Below the pieces are notes generated by a model that was given only the letters and a program-made list of their open reading frames with translations, had not been told where the DNA came from and made no database searches. From NCBI GenBank assembly GCA_046704165.1, contig JBJKSI010000125.1:1-64000 (forward strand): 64,000 nucleotides of DNA, given 5' to 3'. This DNA comes from JAKASX01 sp046704165 (GTDB taxonomy: Bacteria; Acidobacteriota; Terriglobia; Acidiferrales; UBA7541). Of this stretch, positions 9,201 to 16,849 are shown one piece after another; positions within the stretch are counted from its first letter, which is position 1, and every line of letters starts with the position of its first letter. Made by a program: the position numbers and the translations under genes.

Positions 9201-9730
9201 AAGGTACCGAAGCGGTCGGAGGAGGCAACGACGCCCGGCAGCGTCTGCTGCAGGTTCAGCCAGTTCAGGTTCAACAGGGGGAAGTTGGTGACCGCGGTTC
9301 CCGCGAGCTGACCTCCGAGCTGCATGGTGGTCTTGTCGATCTGAATCGGCGCGGCCTTGACCTGAACGGTCTGGGTAACGGCGCCGACCTGGAGCGTCGG
9401 CTGGAGCACGTAGGTGGCAGCCGCGCGCAGAAGGATGTCGGTCTGGGTGAAGGTCTTGAAACCGTCCTTGGTGATGACGGCCGAGTAGGTGCCCGGCGGC
9501 AGCGAGCTGATGACGAAAGTTCCGTCTGCCTGTGTCGTCATCGTTCGCGTCAGGCCAATGCTGGCATTGGTGACTTTAACCGTCGCGCCAGGAATGGCCG
9601 CGCCGGACGTGTCAGTTACCGTGCCCCGTACTTTCCCTGTGGTTCCCTGCGAGTAGCCGGTTGTGGCAAGGGCCAGCAGAAGAACCAGGGAAAACAAGGG
9701 TGCTAGAAGCGCAACGGAACGCCTCTTCAT
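6248..9730 (-). CDS. TonB-dependent receptor, Oar-like, with carboxypeptidase-regulatory-like N-terminal domain
   Basis: A 1160-residue outer-membrane protein. A signal peptide (residues 1-27, cut after GYSQ) precedes a carboxypeptidase-regulatory-like beta-sandwich (about 32-110, GTVTDTSGAAIPGATVKVTN). A plug domain follows (ATYVLQ, NDYTINGTDANDLP, EYGRNSGAIVNVITKHGTNNFHG), then a long beta-barrel ending in a terminal phenylalanine (HVTF), the usual barrel-insertion signal. This architecture is massively expanded in Acidobacteriota and thought to import large plant or microbial glycans or peptides. No cognate SusD-like or TonB gene is adjacent. The ribosome site AGGGGGG is 4 nt before the ATG, and a strong hairpin follows the stop. 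Confidence 0.95.
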   Translation of the reverse strand: MKRRSVALLAPLFSLVLLLALATTGYSQGTTGKVRGTVTDTSGAAIPGATVKVTNASIGLTRTMTTQADGTFVISSLPPGTYSAVITKDGFKTFTQTDILLRAAATYVLQPTLQVGAVTQTVQVKAAPIQIDKTTMQLGGQLAGTAVTNFPLLNLNWLNLQQTLPGVVASSDRFGTFSTNGSRTQANDYTINGTDANDLPLNTSFGTGVNPLNPDAIQEVKVVDSTSNPEYGRNSGAIVNVITKHGTNNFHGSAYDYYRDTIFNARDFFQPTTPPFHQNQFGATIGGPVLHNKLFFFFGYQGVRTIEGGSENTPVFSAAQRAGNWSGSVGDLSENVSPFPLFGDANSGCTVAGGTKCPAGTPYSQLFSTGMIPTQDFNSVSKSLMDTYVPLPNTPAGTYAFPNNNTYVSDQYLGRLDYHPTSSDQAYFFFMIQPLNNPSTLPFLGGTLPGFGMVSHSNEYRYTLNETHIINSQMVNDFRIGWQRFNYLAVNPQNPTLPSSAGFTGIVPQDQTGAGLPFVGVTGYFDLGFSYNGPQPRIDDTGELSDNLSYVRGTHDYRVGVDIRRSTVSNPFFFVNNGYFSYGGSGTFTTGVPGMDYLLGIPDLYEQSSGGVINARGWFIYSYLQDQWQVKPKLTLTYGIGWQVNTPMTDLYNNGVAVNAFDPSRQSTVFPTAPRGLLFPGDQGINSSGGVVTHLSNFAPRLGFAYNPTQKFVIRGGWGMYYDNATEELLLQNLLAPPFSLINYGIGNAGLSPAFANPYTSVNPSAVCISDCGTNKAVIQPAGSLPQAYPFTPPAPGAKVDFGPYEPFSLNVIAPNFNVPYVMNMNLTTQYQFTPTTIMTVSYVGSLGRKLTGTIEGNPYNVQQYLNYCDPTDAGNFTAQANSAACISGRTYGWLSNNIGTVADSTIYGSVGTQSTFLNSSYNSLQVVIQKAMAHGLMLRGAYTYGHALDYGSSYEQSNGLIDPFNYAYGYGDSQYDARQRLVIQYQYNIPNWGFGVIPRQISAGWGLSGVTTFQTGFPIQLSESDYRSYACSGAISFYGCWDRPKVVGTVKEYSNPRTSPNNDWFNPSAYSPENYGTLGNAGRNVPYHGPGINDFDMSFWKDTTFAEHATLQLRLDMFNVWNHANFANPSGNVISGTFGQILNTTGTGRILQLSAHVTF

Positions 9731-10139
9731 CAGTCCCCCCTAAGCAACGCGCAAGCGCGTTAGCAGGATTGTCGAACTTGAACCTGCTGCCCCTAGCTAA
9801 TGGCGCGGATTCTACACCCGAAGCGATAGGGGAAGCAAGAAGAAAAATGCCGCAAGTGCCTGTGTTTCAACGAGTCGCGTGATGCAACCACGTTGCAGTA
9901 GCTAAGGCATGCGGGGCGGAAACTCGAGAATTGTAACCGAGATTTAATGACTTCAGATCAAAGAAGTTGCGGGAAGGCTGCGGGACGGAGTGCCTCGGCA
10001 GAAGGCCAAGTTTGCCGCAAAGACTACCTTCGGCTGAGGCGACCGGCAGCAAATCTTCGAAATTTCTTGCGGTCAGCGAAAAACCAAAGTTGCCGCCAAG
10101 GCGCCGAAGGGTTCTCCAGGCGGTTTTTCCGGAAAGTCG
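9731..10139. other. Non-coding leader region of the TonB receptor gene
   Basis: There is no supported gene between the enolase terminator hairpin and the receptor ATG. The part around 9900-9960 is relatively AT-rich and probably carries the receptor promoter. A small stem (AACGCG at 9747-9752 with CGCGTT at 9757-9762) lies in the immediate 5' leader. Confidence 0.5.
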
Positions 10140-10174
10140 GGACCGGGTGCGAGTCGCAGGCCCGCGCCCGGTCC
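10140..10174 (-). terminator. Hairpin terminator after enolase
   Basis: A 12-bp stem formed by 10140-10151 (GGACCGGGTGCG) and 10163-10174 with one G-T pair and an 11-nt loop, about 28 bp past the eno stop on the minus strand. There is no clear U run. Confidence 0.55.
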
Positions 10175-10201
10175 GGATGCCGGAAGTTTGAGTCGTGGGG
10201 G

Positions 10202-11497
10202 TTAGCGCGCTGTCCACTTCTCGAATTTGGCGTTGGAGCCGAGTTCCTCCTCGATGCGGAGGAGTTGGTTGTATTTGGCGATGCGCTCGCCGCGGGAGGC
10301 CGAGCCGGTCTTGATCTGTCCGGTGCCCATGGCGACGACGAAATCGGCGATGAACGGGTCCTCGGTTTCGCCGGAGCGGTGGGAGACGACGGCGTGGTAG
10401 TCGTTTTGCAAAGCCATCTCGATGCAGTCGACGGTCTCGGTGACGGTGCCGATCTGGTTGAGTTTGATCAGAATGGCGTTGGCGACCTTCTTCTCGATGC
10501 CACGCTGGAAGATGCTGGTGTTGGTGACGAAGATATCGTCGCCGACAAGCTGGACGCTGGCGCCGAGCTTCTGGGTCATCGCCTGCCAGCCGTCCCAATC
10601 GTCCTCGGCCAAGCCGTCCTCGAGCGAGACGATCGGGTACTGACGGAGCCAATCGGCCCAGAATTCGATCATCTGCTCGGGGGTGTGTTCGGACTTGTCG
10701 GATTTCTTGAAGACGTATTTTCGCGAGGAGGTGTCGAAGAACTCGCTGGCGGCGGGATCGAGCGCGATGGCGACGTCGACGCCGGGCTTGAAGCCTGCGG
10801 CCTGGATGGCTTCGAGGATCACTTCGACCGCCTCGACGTTGGACTTAAGGTTGGGCGCGAAGCCGCCCTCGTCGCCGACGGAGGTGGAATAGCCGCGCTT
10901 CTTGAGCGTGGATTTCAGGCGGTGGAACACCTCGACGCCCATGCGGAGCGCTTCGGAAAAGCTGGGGGCGCCGACGGGTACGGCCATGAACTCCTGAAAA
11001 TCGACGGAATTATCGGCATGGACGCCGCCATTGAGGATGTTCATCTGGGGCGTGGGGAGCAAGTTGCCGCCGGAGCGGCGGGAGAGGCCGGCGAGGTAGC
11101 GATAGAGCGGCACGCCGCGGGCCTGGGCGGCGGCGCGGGCCGCGGCCATGGAGACGGAGAGCAGGGCGTTGGCGCCGAGATTGGATTTGTTCGGGGTGCC
11201 GTCGAGTTCGATCATGCGGTGATCGAGGACCTGCTGTTCGGCGGCATCGAGGCCGACGAGGGCATTGGAGATGGTGGTGTTGACGTTGGCGACGGCCTTG
11301 CCGACACCCTTGCCGAGGTAGCGGGCGGCATCGCCGTCGCGGAGTTCGAGCGCTTCGCGCTTACCGGTGGAGGCGCCGGAGGGAACCGCGGCGCGGCCGT
11401 GGGCTCCGCCTGAAAGCGTGACATCGGCTTCGATCGTGGGATTCCCACGGGAATCGAGTATTTCACGAGCATGAATCTTGGTGATACGAGTTTCCAT
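10202..11497 (-). CDS. eno: Enolase
   Basis: The 431-residue enzyme dehydrates 2-phosphoglycerate to phosphoenolpyruvate. Diagnostic segments are the N-terminal ITKIHAREILDSRGNPTIE, the mobile-loop motif AAVPSGASTGKREALELRD, the Mg and catalytic region SLEDGLAEDDWDGW, the LVGDDIFVTN strand with catalytic-lysine segment ILIKLNQIGT, and the conserved tail NQLLRIEEELG. It is full length. It lies downstream of glgC on the same strand with 169 bp between them, so co-transcription is possible but not shown. Confidence 0.98.
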   Translation of the reverse strand: METRITKIHAREILDSRGNPTIEADVTLSGGAHGRAAVPSGASTGKREALELRDGDAARYLGKGVGKAVANVNTTISNALVGLDAAEQQVLDHRMIELDGTPNKSNLGANALLSVSMAAARAAAQARGVPLYRYLAGLSRRSGGNLLPTPQMNILNGGVHADNSVDFQEFMAVPVGAPSFSEALRMGVEVFHRLKSTLKKRGYSTSVGDEGGFAPNLKSNVEAVEVILEAIQAAGFKPGVDVAIALDPAASEFFDTSSRKYVFKKSDKSEHTPEQMIEFWADWLRQYPIVSLEDGLAEDDWDGWQAMTQKLGASVQLVGDDIFVTNTSIFQRGIEKKVANAILIKLNQIGTVTETVDCIEMALQNDYHAVVSHRSGETEDPFIADFVVAMGTGQIKTGSASRGERIAKYNQLLRIEEELGSNAKFEKWTAR

Positions 11498-11576
11498 TTG
11501 GCCTCTCTCTAGAGCCGGTTCAAAACCTGAAAAATCCGGCTTCGGGGGCTGAAAGCCCTCGCTTTTCGGGATTTTC

Positions 11577-11596
11577 GTCGGAGTTGAAGCTCCGAC
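11577..11596. repeat. Short palindrome between glgC and eno
   Basis: GTCGGAG and CTCCGAC flank the 6-nt loop TTGAAG. It could attenuate read-through from glgC or be a dispersed repeat; a related TTGAAGCTCC string occurs near 25498. Confidence 0.35.
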
Positions 11597-11666
11597 CCCC
11601 GACGTCGGCGGGTCCTGAAACGACTTTTCTTTCTATGCCGGGGCGGGAAAGCGGCGATGGCGCCGA

Positions 11667-12899
11667 CTATTCGGGCTCCTCGAGCATGGATTCTTCTCTC
11701 ACGACAACGACGATGCCGCTTTCGGTGACGTGATAATGCTTGCGGTCTTCCTCCAGGTCGTAGCCGATCACGGTGTGCTCGGGCAGATCGACGTGGCGAT
11801 CGACGATGGCGCGGCGCACGCGGCAATGGCGGCCGACGTTGACGTGGTTATAGAGGATCGAGTCCTCGACATCGGAAAAGCTGTTCACGCGGACGTCATA
11901 GCCGAGCACGGAGCGCAGCACGCGGCCGCCGGAGATGATCGAACCGCCTCCGATGATCGAGTCGAGCGCCAGACCCATGCGGTTGGGGTCGGAGAAGACA
12001 AACTTGGGCGTCGGATACTGATGCTGCCAGGTGATAATCGGCCAGCTTTTGTCGTAGAGGTTGAAGATGGGGCTGACGGCGACCAGATCCATATTGGCCT
12101 CGAAATAGGCGTCGATGGTGCCGACGTCACGCCAGTAGAGGGCCTCTTTCCTGTTCTCGTCGATGAAGTTGTAGGCCCAGACGCTGTGGCGATGGAGGAT
12201 CTTGGGCAGGATGTCGCGACCGAAATCATGGCGCGAGAGGGCGTCCTCGGCGTCGGCGATCAGGATCGGGATGAGCGACTGGGTGTTGAAGATGTAGACG
12301 CCCATCGAGGCCAGGCACTTGTCGGGGTGACGGGGAGAGCGCTTGGGATCGGCGGGTTTTTCCTCGAAGCCGATGATGTGGCCGCTGGAATCGACCTCGA
12401 GCACGCCGAAGCTGTGAGCGGCTTCCGCCGCATCCACCTCGATAACCGCACAGGTGACCTCGGCGCCGGTGGCCAGATGCTGATCGAGCATCTTCTGATA
12501 GTTCATCTTGTAGATGTGGTCGCCGGAGAGGACGAAAACGAAATTCGACCGCTCGCTGCCGATGGAATAGATGTTCTGGTAAACGGCGTCGGCGGTGCCC
12601 TGATACCAGCTCTGCGAAACGCGCATCTGCGGCGGGAGGACCTCGATGAAGTCGCCGAGTCCCATCAGCGGCGACCAGCCGCGGCGGATGTGCCGGTTCA
12701 GGCTGAGCGCCTTGTATTGGCTGAGCACGAAGATACGCCGCAGGCCGCTGTTGATGCAGTTGGAGAGAGTGACGTCGATGATGCGGTAGATGCTGCCGAA
12801 AGGGACGGCAGGTTTGGCGCGGTCGCGGGTAAGCGGCCAGAGCCGCTCGCCCTGGCCTCCGGCCAGGATGACGGCTACGGCTTCCTGCATCGAGTGCAT
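11667..12899 (-). CDS. glgC: Glucose-1-phosphate adenylyltransferase (ADP-glucose pyrophosphorylase)
   Basis: This 410-residue enzyme makes ADP-glucose from ATP and glucose-1-phosphate, the committed step of bacterial glycogen synthesis. The nucleotidyltransferase signature VILAGGQGERLWPLTRDRAKPAVPFG opens the protein; RIIDVTLSNCINSGL, SGDHIYKMNY, GFEEKPADPK and WRDVGTIDAYFEANMDL follow, with a C-terminal left-handed beta-helix. A GGAGCG ribosome site supports the first of two close ATGs. Glycogen phosphorylase sits at 22982, so both making and breaking glycogen are encoded in this window. Confidence 0.95.
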   Translation of the reverse strand: MHSMQEAVAVILAGGQGERLWPLTRDRAKPAVPFGSIYRIIDVTLSNCINSGLRRIFVLSQYKALSLNRHIRRGWSPLMGLGDFIEVLPPQMRVSQSWYQGTADAVYQNIYSIGSERSNFVFVLSGDHIYKMNYQKMLDQHLATGAEVTCAVIEVDAAEAAHSFGVLEVDSSGHIIGFEEKPADPKRSPRHPDKCLASMGVYIFNTQSLIPILIADAEDALSRHDFGRDILPKILHRHSVWAYNFIDENRKEALYWRDVGTIDAYFEANMDLVAVSPIFNLYDKSWPIITWQHQYPTPKFVFSDPNRMGLALDSIIGGGSIISGGRVLRSVLGYDVRVNSFSDVEDSILYNHVNVGRHCRVRRAIVDRHVDLPEHTVIGYDLEEDRKHYHVTESGIVVVVREESMLEEPE

Positions 12900-13063
12900 C
12901 GGGATCGCTCCGGATGAAAGCTGCCAGCCGGACCCTTCTGCGGACCCGGCCAGATTGGTCGAAGCGTCCTACCGAACAGGAGGGAGCCGGAAAGCGCGCC
13001 CATTGTAACAGCATTGCGGCCGTGGCCGAAGACGGGTGGGGTCCGTTTCTGGTAAATTAGTTC

Positions 13064-13092
13064 TTGACTTCCGAAGGGGGCTTAGCTAGTAA
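13064..13092 (+). promoter_or_regulatory. Putative rpsU promoter
   Basis: TTGACT (13064-13069), a 17-bp spacer and TAGTAA (13087-13092). This would give a leader of about 90 nt before the rpsU GTG at 13190. The -35 is good and the -10 weak. Confidence 0.4.
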
Positions 13093-13189
13093 GGAAGCCA
13101 CCAACAGAGCTCATCAGGCTCCGTGGCAACTGTGGTCCTTCGGAGACATTCCGCAAAATCAGCCCACAGGGAGAGGGGGTGAGTCTTGA

Positions 13190-13387
13190 GTGGCTGAAGT
13201 GACGATTCAGGAAGGCGAGTCTTTGGAAAACGCCCTCCGGCGCTTCAAGCGTAAGGTGCAGCAGGAAGACATCATCAAGGAAATCAAGCGGCACAGCTAC
13301 TACTTGAAGCCCGGGGAAAAGCGTCGCGCAAAAGCAGCACTCTCGCGCAAGCGACTACGGAAGAAGCTGCGCCGCGAGCAGGACTAA
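13190..13387 (+). CDS. rpsU: 30S ribosomal protein S21
   Basis: A 65-residue basic protein, AEVTIQEGESLENALRRFKR at the N-terminus, with SYYLKPGEKRRAK and a lysine/arginine-rich tail. It is the S21 family, which binds the 30S platform near the anti-Shine-Dalgarno and affects initiation. The start is a GTG at 13190; a purine-rich GGGAGAGGGGG lies about 11 nt upstream. It is divergent from glgC. Confidence 0.95.
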   Translation: MAEVTIQEGESLENALRRFKRKVQQEDIIKEIKRHSYYLKPGEKRRAKAALSRKRLRKKLRREQD

Positions 13388-13538
13388 AGGCAGTTGGGTG
13401 GGGCGTGACGTTTGGCATAACCATGATCTGTGATCTGTGCCGTGGGACGGGGTGGTCCTTCCTTCGCAGGGGTTGGTTTCAGGGGCGGCCTTGGTCTCGG
13501 CATGCTGTTCCCCGGGCGGCGGGGCATCGGAGCAGCAT

Positions 13539-13859
13539 ATGGAGTTCCACGATAAGATCCTGAAGTGTGCTGAATGTGGTGCCGAGTTTGTCTTCACTGC
13601 GGGCGAGCAGATGTTTTTCGCCGAAAAGGGTTTCCGCAACGAACCCAAGCGGTGCAAGGCGTGCAAGGCAAAGCGGGCCCAGAATCCGGGTTCCTCGACG
13701 GGTATGGGAAACGGTCACCGGGTGGAAACCCGGACCACCTGCTCTCAATGCGGCAAGGAAACCACGGTGCCATTCAAGCCGACGCAGGGGCGCCCGGTTT
13801 ACTGCCGTGAGTGTTTTCAGCAACGCCGCGCGATGGGCGCCGCCAGCCGACCGTATTAA
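13539..13859 (+). CDS. Double zinc-ribbon protein (zf_Tbcl-like plus CxxC domain)
   Basis: A 106-residue protein with two cysteine knuckle pairs in each half. The N-terminal half reads LKCAECGAEFVFTAGEQMFFAEKG followed by RCKACKAKRA, the pattern of the probable zinc-ribbon domain zf_Tbcl. The C-terminal half reads TTCSQCGKETTVPFKP then RPVYCRECF. ATG 13539 has GGAG 8 nt upstream. Such proteins recur near ribosomal or cold-shock genes; here it follows rpsU by 151 bp on the same strand. A nucleic-acid-binding role is likely but unproven. Confidence 0.85.
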   Translation: MEFHDKILKCAECGAEFVFTAGEQMFFAEKGFRNEPKRCKACKAKRAQNPGSSTGMGNGHRVETRTTCSQCGKETTVPFKPTQGRPVYCRECFQQRRAMGAASRPY

Positions 13860-13953
13860 AAGGAACGGCCAGCGACACCTGATCGCGTGACGGCGGCTTT
13901 GGCCGCTTCTCGGTCACCAGGCCTGTAAGATCGGTCGGGGCGGGGGTGTGGCG

Positions 13954-14508
13954 ATGGCTCGATTGAGAAGCAAGAAACAGACGAAGGGGCGGCCGGCGGG
14001 CACCGCCGGCCGTCGTTCTCCGGCCGACCGCCATACGCAGATCTTGCGCGATCACTTGGTTCGCCTGCTCTGCAAGCAACAGGCCCACGCCGGTTTCGAC
14101 CGCGCGGTGGAGGACTTTCCTCCGGAACTTCGCGGTGTGAGGATTCCCGGTTCGCCGCACACTCCCTGGCAACTGCTCGAACACCTCCGCATTGCCCAGT
14201 GGGACATTCTCGAATTCTGCCGCAATCCCCGCCACGTCTCGCCGCCCTGGCCCAAGGGCTACTGGCCGCCTACCGAAGCACCTCCCGATGATACTGCCTG
14301 GCAGAGGAGCGTAGACTCATTCCTCGCCGACCGGCAGGCAATGGTGAACCTGGTGAAGGACCCACATACCGACCTATTCGGCAGGATTCCGCACGGCGAG
14401 GGCCAGACGATCCTGCGCGAAGCGATGCTCATTGCCGACCACAACGCCTACCACCTGGGCCAGTTCATCCTGCTGCGGCGACTGGCCGGGGCTTGGGAGA
14501 CGAGCTGA
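13954..14508 (+). CDS. DinB-family protein
   Basis: The 184-residue product carries the DinB four-helix-bundle pattern with a three-histidine metal site: HTPWQLLEHLRIAQWDILEF near the N-terminal third and IADHNAYHLGQFILLRRL at the C-terminus. Family members include metal-dependent thiol S-transferases (BstA, mycothiol- or glutathione-dependent enzymes); the substrate here is unknown. A GTG lies two codons before the chosen ATG, and either could be used with the G-rich upstream tract. The N-terminal 25 residues are basic and variable. Confidence 0.85.
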   Translation: MARLRSKKQTKGRPAGTAGRRSPADRHTQILRDHLVRLLCKQQAHAGFDRAVEDFPPELRGVRIPGSPHTPWQLLEHLRIAQWDILEFCRNPRHVSPPWPKGYWPPTEAPPDDTAWQRSVDSFLADRQAMVNLVKDPHTDLFGRIPHGEGQTILREAMLIADHNAYHLGQFILLRRLAGAWETS

Positions 14509-14632
14509 AGGTCGTAACGTCGGCGCCGCTCGTTGCCGGAAACTTTGGAACAGGGACTTTTCCCCTTAGACTGGTTGAGCCTAGAATGCGTGTGTCGATT
14601 CTCGGCCGCCGGGTCGAGGAGAGACGGAAACG

Positions 14633-15076
14633 ATGATCCGCTTCCTCAGAGATCGGGACGGCTCAGGTAAGGAGCCGCGGAACTGGGCGCTGGGACCGCT
14701 GGAGATCCGGGTGATGGGTGTGGTCTGGACCGGCGGCGAATACTCGGTGCGCGAGGTGGCGGAGCAGTTGGACCGGCCCCTGGCGTATACCACCGTGATG
14801 ACCACGCTCGATCGCCTCTACAAGAAAGGTTTTCTCACCCGACGGAAAGCCGAACGTGCCTTCCTCTATTCCCCGCGGCTGCCGCGCCGCGAATGGGAGC
14901 GCAAGATTGCAGGGGACCTGCTCAAGGGATTCCTGGCGGGACTGGGGAATTCACGCGAGCAACTGGTGTCCTTTCTGGTAGACGCGGTGGGGCAGCACGA
15001 CGAAGAACTGCTTGCGGAACTCGAGAAGAAGATTCGGACGAAACGGAGAAAACTTCTCCGAAGGGGCCCGTCATGA
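14633..15076 (+). CDS. BlaI/MecI/CopY-family transcriptional repressor
   Basis: A 147-residue winged-helix regulator: LEIRVMGVVWTGGEYSVREVAEQLDRPLAYTTVMTTLDRLYKKGFLTRRK is the DNA-binding domain, and the C-terminal helices resemble the BlaI dimerisation/cleavage region. A GGAGAGACGG ribosome site precedes the ATG. The stop codon overlaps the start of the M56 peptidase gene in an ATGA, so the two are translationally coupled, the usual BlaI-BlaR1 arrangement in which the peptidase inactivates the repressor. Confidence 0.92.
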   Translation: MIRFLRDRDGSGKEPRNWALGPLEIRVMGVVWTGGEYSVREVAEQLDRPLAYTTVMTTLDRLYKKGFLTRRKAERAFLYSPRLPRREWERKIAGDLLKGFLAGLGNSREQLVSFLVDAVGQHDEELLAELEKKIRTKRRKLLRRGPS

Positions 15077-16053
15077 TCTCGCCTTACTTGCTGCGGCTGC
15101 TTTGCCTCTCGTTCGCCACATTTTTCCTGATCTACTTGGCGCTGAACGTGGCGAGCCTGGCCGGCGCGCGCGCGGCGATCCGGCTGGCCAAACGGCTGCG
15201 GCCGCAGGTGGCGGCGCGGCTGCTACTGGCGCTGCGGCTGGCGCCGCTGGCCGTTGCACTGTTCCTGGTGCTGGGATTGTGCCTGCCGAGTTATCTGCTG
15301 CTGGAGCCGGAAGCGCGCGTCGAACGGATCGGACTGGTGTGCCTGGGCGCGGCGCTGGCCGGCGCGGCCGGCTGGGCGATTTCCGCGTGGCGGGCGCTGC
15401 GCGCGATGGCCGTCTCGCTGGCGGATGCGCGACATTTTCGGCACGCGGGACGGTTGCTGTGCGTGGCGGGACGGTCGCTGCCGGTCTACGTGATCGACAG
15501 CGAGAAACCGCTGCTGGCGTTGGCGGGGATTTTGTGGCCGCGGATCGTAGTTTCTCGGGGCATCGTGAGCGCGCTTTCTCCGGAACAAATGGACGCGGCG
15601 CTTGCCCACGAGCTGGCGCATTGGACTTCGCGGGACAATTTGAAGCGGCTGCTGCTGCTGTTGGCGCCGGATCCGTTTCCCTTCTGCCACGGAGCCGGAC
15701 CGTTGGACCGCAGTTGGGCGAAATTCACCGAATGGCTGGCGGACGATCGGGCGGTAGCGGGCGATTCCGGACGTTCGCTCTCGCTGGCCTCAGCACTGGT
15801 GCGCGTGGCACGGCTGGGCGCGCCGGCCAGGCACGCGCCGCTGATGGCCACGCTGGCCGCAGCGGACGACGATCTCTCAATCCGGGTCGACCGGCTGCTG
15901 CGACCCGAGCCGGTTTGCCAGGAGCCTCGCCGACAGACTCGAATGCTGGCGGGCGGCGCGGTAGTGGCGGCGCTGGGCCTGCTGGCATTCCTGATGCTCC
16001 AGCCGGGCACGCTGTATTCGGTCCACCAGCTTCTGGAATTCCTGATTCACTAA
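15073..16053 (+). CDS. M56-family (BlaR1-like) membrane metallopeptidase
   Basis: The 326-residue protein has several hydrophobic segments in its first 110 residues and one near the C-terminus (AGGAVVAALGLLAFLML). The zinc site H179-ELAH-183 is followed by EWLADDRAV, which supplies the third ligand, as in M56 and M48 gluzincins. It starts within the BlaI stop codon. Unlike BlaR1 it ends about 20 residues after the last membrane segment and has no penicillin-binding sensor domain, so any signal must come through another partner or the membrane. Cleavage of the neighbouring repressor is inferred. Confidence 0.88.
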   Translation: MISPYLLRLLCLSFATFFLIYLALNVASLAGARAAIRLAKRLRPQVAARLLLALRLAPLAVALFLVLGLCLPSYLLLEPEARVERIGLVCLGAALAGAAGWAISAWRALRAMAVSLADARHFRHAGRLLCVAGRSLPVYVIDSEKPLLALAGILWPRIVVSRGIVSALSPEQMDAALAHELAHWTSRDNLKRLLLLLAPDPFPFCHGAGPLDRSWAKFTEWLADDRAVAGDSGRSLSLASALVRVARLGAPARHAPLMATLAAADDDLSIRVDRLLRPEPVCQEPRRQTRMLAGGAVVAALGLLAFLMLQPGTLYSVHQLLEFLIH

Positions 16054-16113
16054 TCGACGAGACAAGTTGACTTGCAGGTGCGGTCGGATTTCGTACGGGC
16101 GAATTCTGCGAAT

Positions 16114-16314
16114 GGTGACCGAGACGCCGTTGCTGTCGAAGTTGGCGGCGTAGACCATGTTGGTGACCGTATTGACCGCGACGGCATCGGGATTCGAACC
16201 AACCGTGGGCGAGGCGACCACGCTGTTGGTCGAGCCGTCGATGACCGAGACGGTGCCGCTGGTCTGGTCGGCAACGTAGATCGTGTTGGTTACCGGGTTC
16301 ACCGCGATGGCCTC
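16114..16314 (-). pseudogene. Relic of a YVTN beta-propeller repeat protein
   Basis: The minus strand translates to about 67 residues with unmistakable YVTN repeats: AIAVNPVTNTIYVADQ, GTVSVIDGSTNSVVAS, VAVNTVTNMVYAANFDS. It starts immediately after an in-frame stop, has no start codon or signal peptide, and loses similarity at its downstream end, where the frame runs antisense into the M56 gene. Whole genes of this type are several hundred residues, so this is a leftover of one to two blades. Confidence 0.75.
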
Positions 16315-16438
16315 TCACGCACTCACTGTCAACCCGGTGGAGGGATGAAAACTTTCCGAAAAAAGCAACGGCCGGGCGAGCGAACTGAGTTTCCGGCTTC
16401 GCTCGATTGTGGTTCGGGACGTGGAGACGCGTGTGGGC

Positions 16439-16849
16439 TCAAGCGGCGACGGCGCGGGAGTTGGGTTGTTGGGCCAGCGCGGCGAGCTGGGCCTCGTTGA
16501 CGATGCGTTCGATTGCCTCGAGGAATTCGGCCGGCCGGAGGGCCGGAGCGCCGAGACACGGGCTGCCGCGGTCGAGGATTGGCACCCACCAGAATCCGTC
16601 TTCCACAGGGAGGCGATAGAAAGCGGAGCAGCGCGAACGTTCGATTCGGGAGATCAGAGGACTGGCGAGGTGCAGGGGATGGATGCTGAGGAGCAGGTCG
16701 AATGAGTCAGAGGCGGCGAGCGCCAAGGCCTGCTCAACGCCGAGAGCCACCGTGCACGTGCAGTGGAGAGACTCAAGGAGCCTGCGCACGCGAAAGAGGC
16801 CGTTCGCCGCTTCCCCGAGGAAAAGCGCTCTTGCCGTCGCGTGACCCAT
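16439..16849 (-). CDS. Degenerate receiver-like protein
   Basis: A 136-residue protein with an alternating beta/alpha pattern like a response-regulator receiver: RALFLGEAANGLFRVRRLLES, then CTVALGVEQALALAASDSFDLLLSIHPLH, and a C-terminal alpha helix AEFLEAIERIVNEAQLAALAQ. The usual phospho-acceptor Asp is not visible: the DLLLSI strand that should end in Asp ends in Ile-His. No output domain follows. I chose the ATG at 16849. It may be a pseudo-receiver for protein interaction; function unknown. Confidence 0.6.
   Translation of the reverse strand: MGHATARALFLGEAANGLFRVRRLLESLHCTCTVALGVEQALALAASDSFDLLLSIHPLHLASPLISRIERSRCSAFYRLPVEDGFWWVPILDRGSPCLGAPALRPAEFLEAIERIVNEAQLAALAQQPNSRAVAA

Noticed and set aside
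7139..9706. Long plus-strand open frame (855 codons) opposite the TonB receptor
   Set aside because: It is the antisense shadow of the receptor gene: GC-rich codon bias opens the frame, the translation is Val/Gly/Arg-rich and has no domain, and the receptor on the other strand is unambiguous.
11577..11596. Riboswitch in the glgC-eno gap
   Set aside because: Only a single short hairpin is visible; nothing resembling a known aptamer core.
15012..16070. Plus-strand frame overlapping the M56 peptidase
   Set aside because: The translation is Gly/Ala/Arg low complexity; the alternative frame has the HELAH zinc site and membrane helices and is coupled to blaI.
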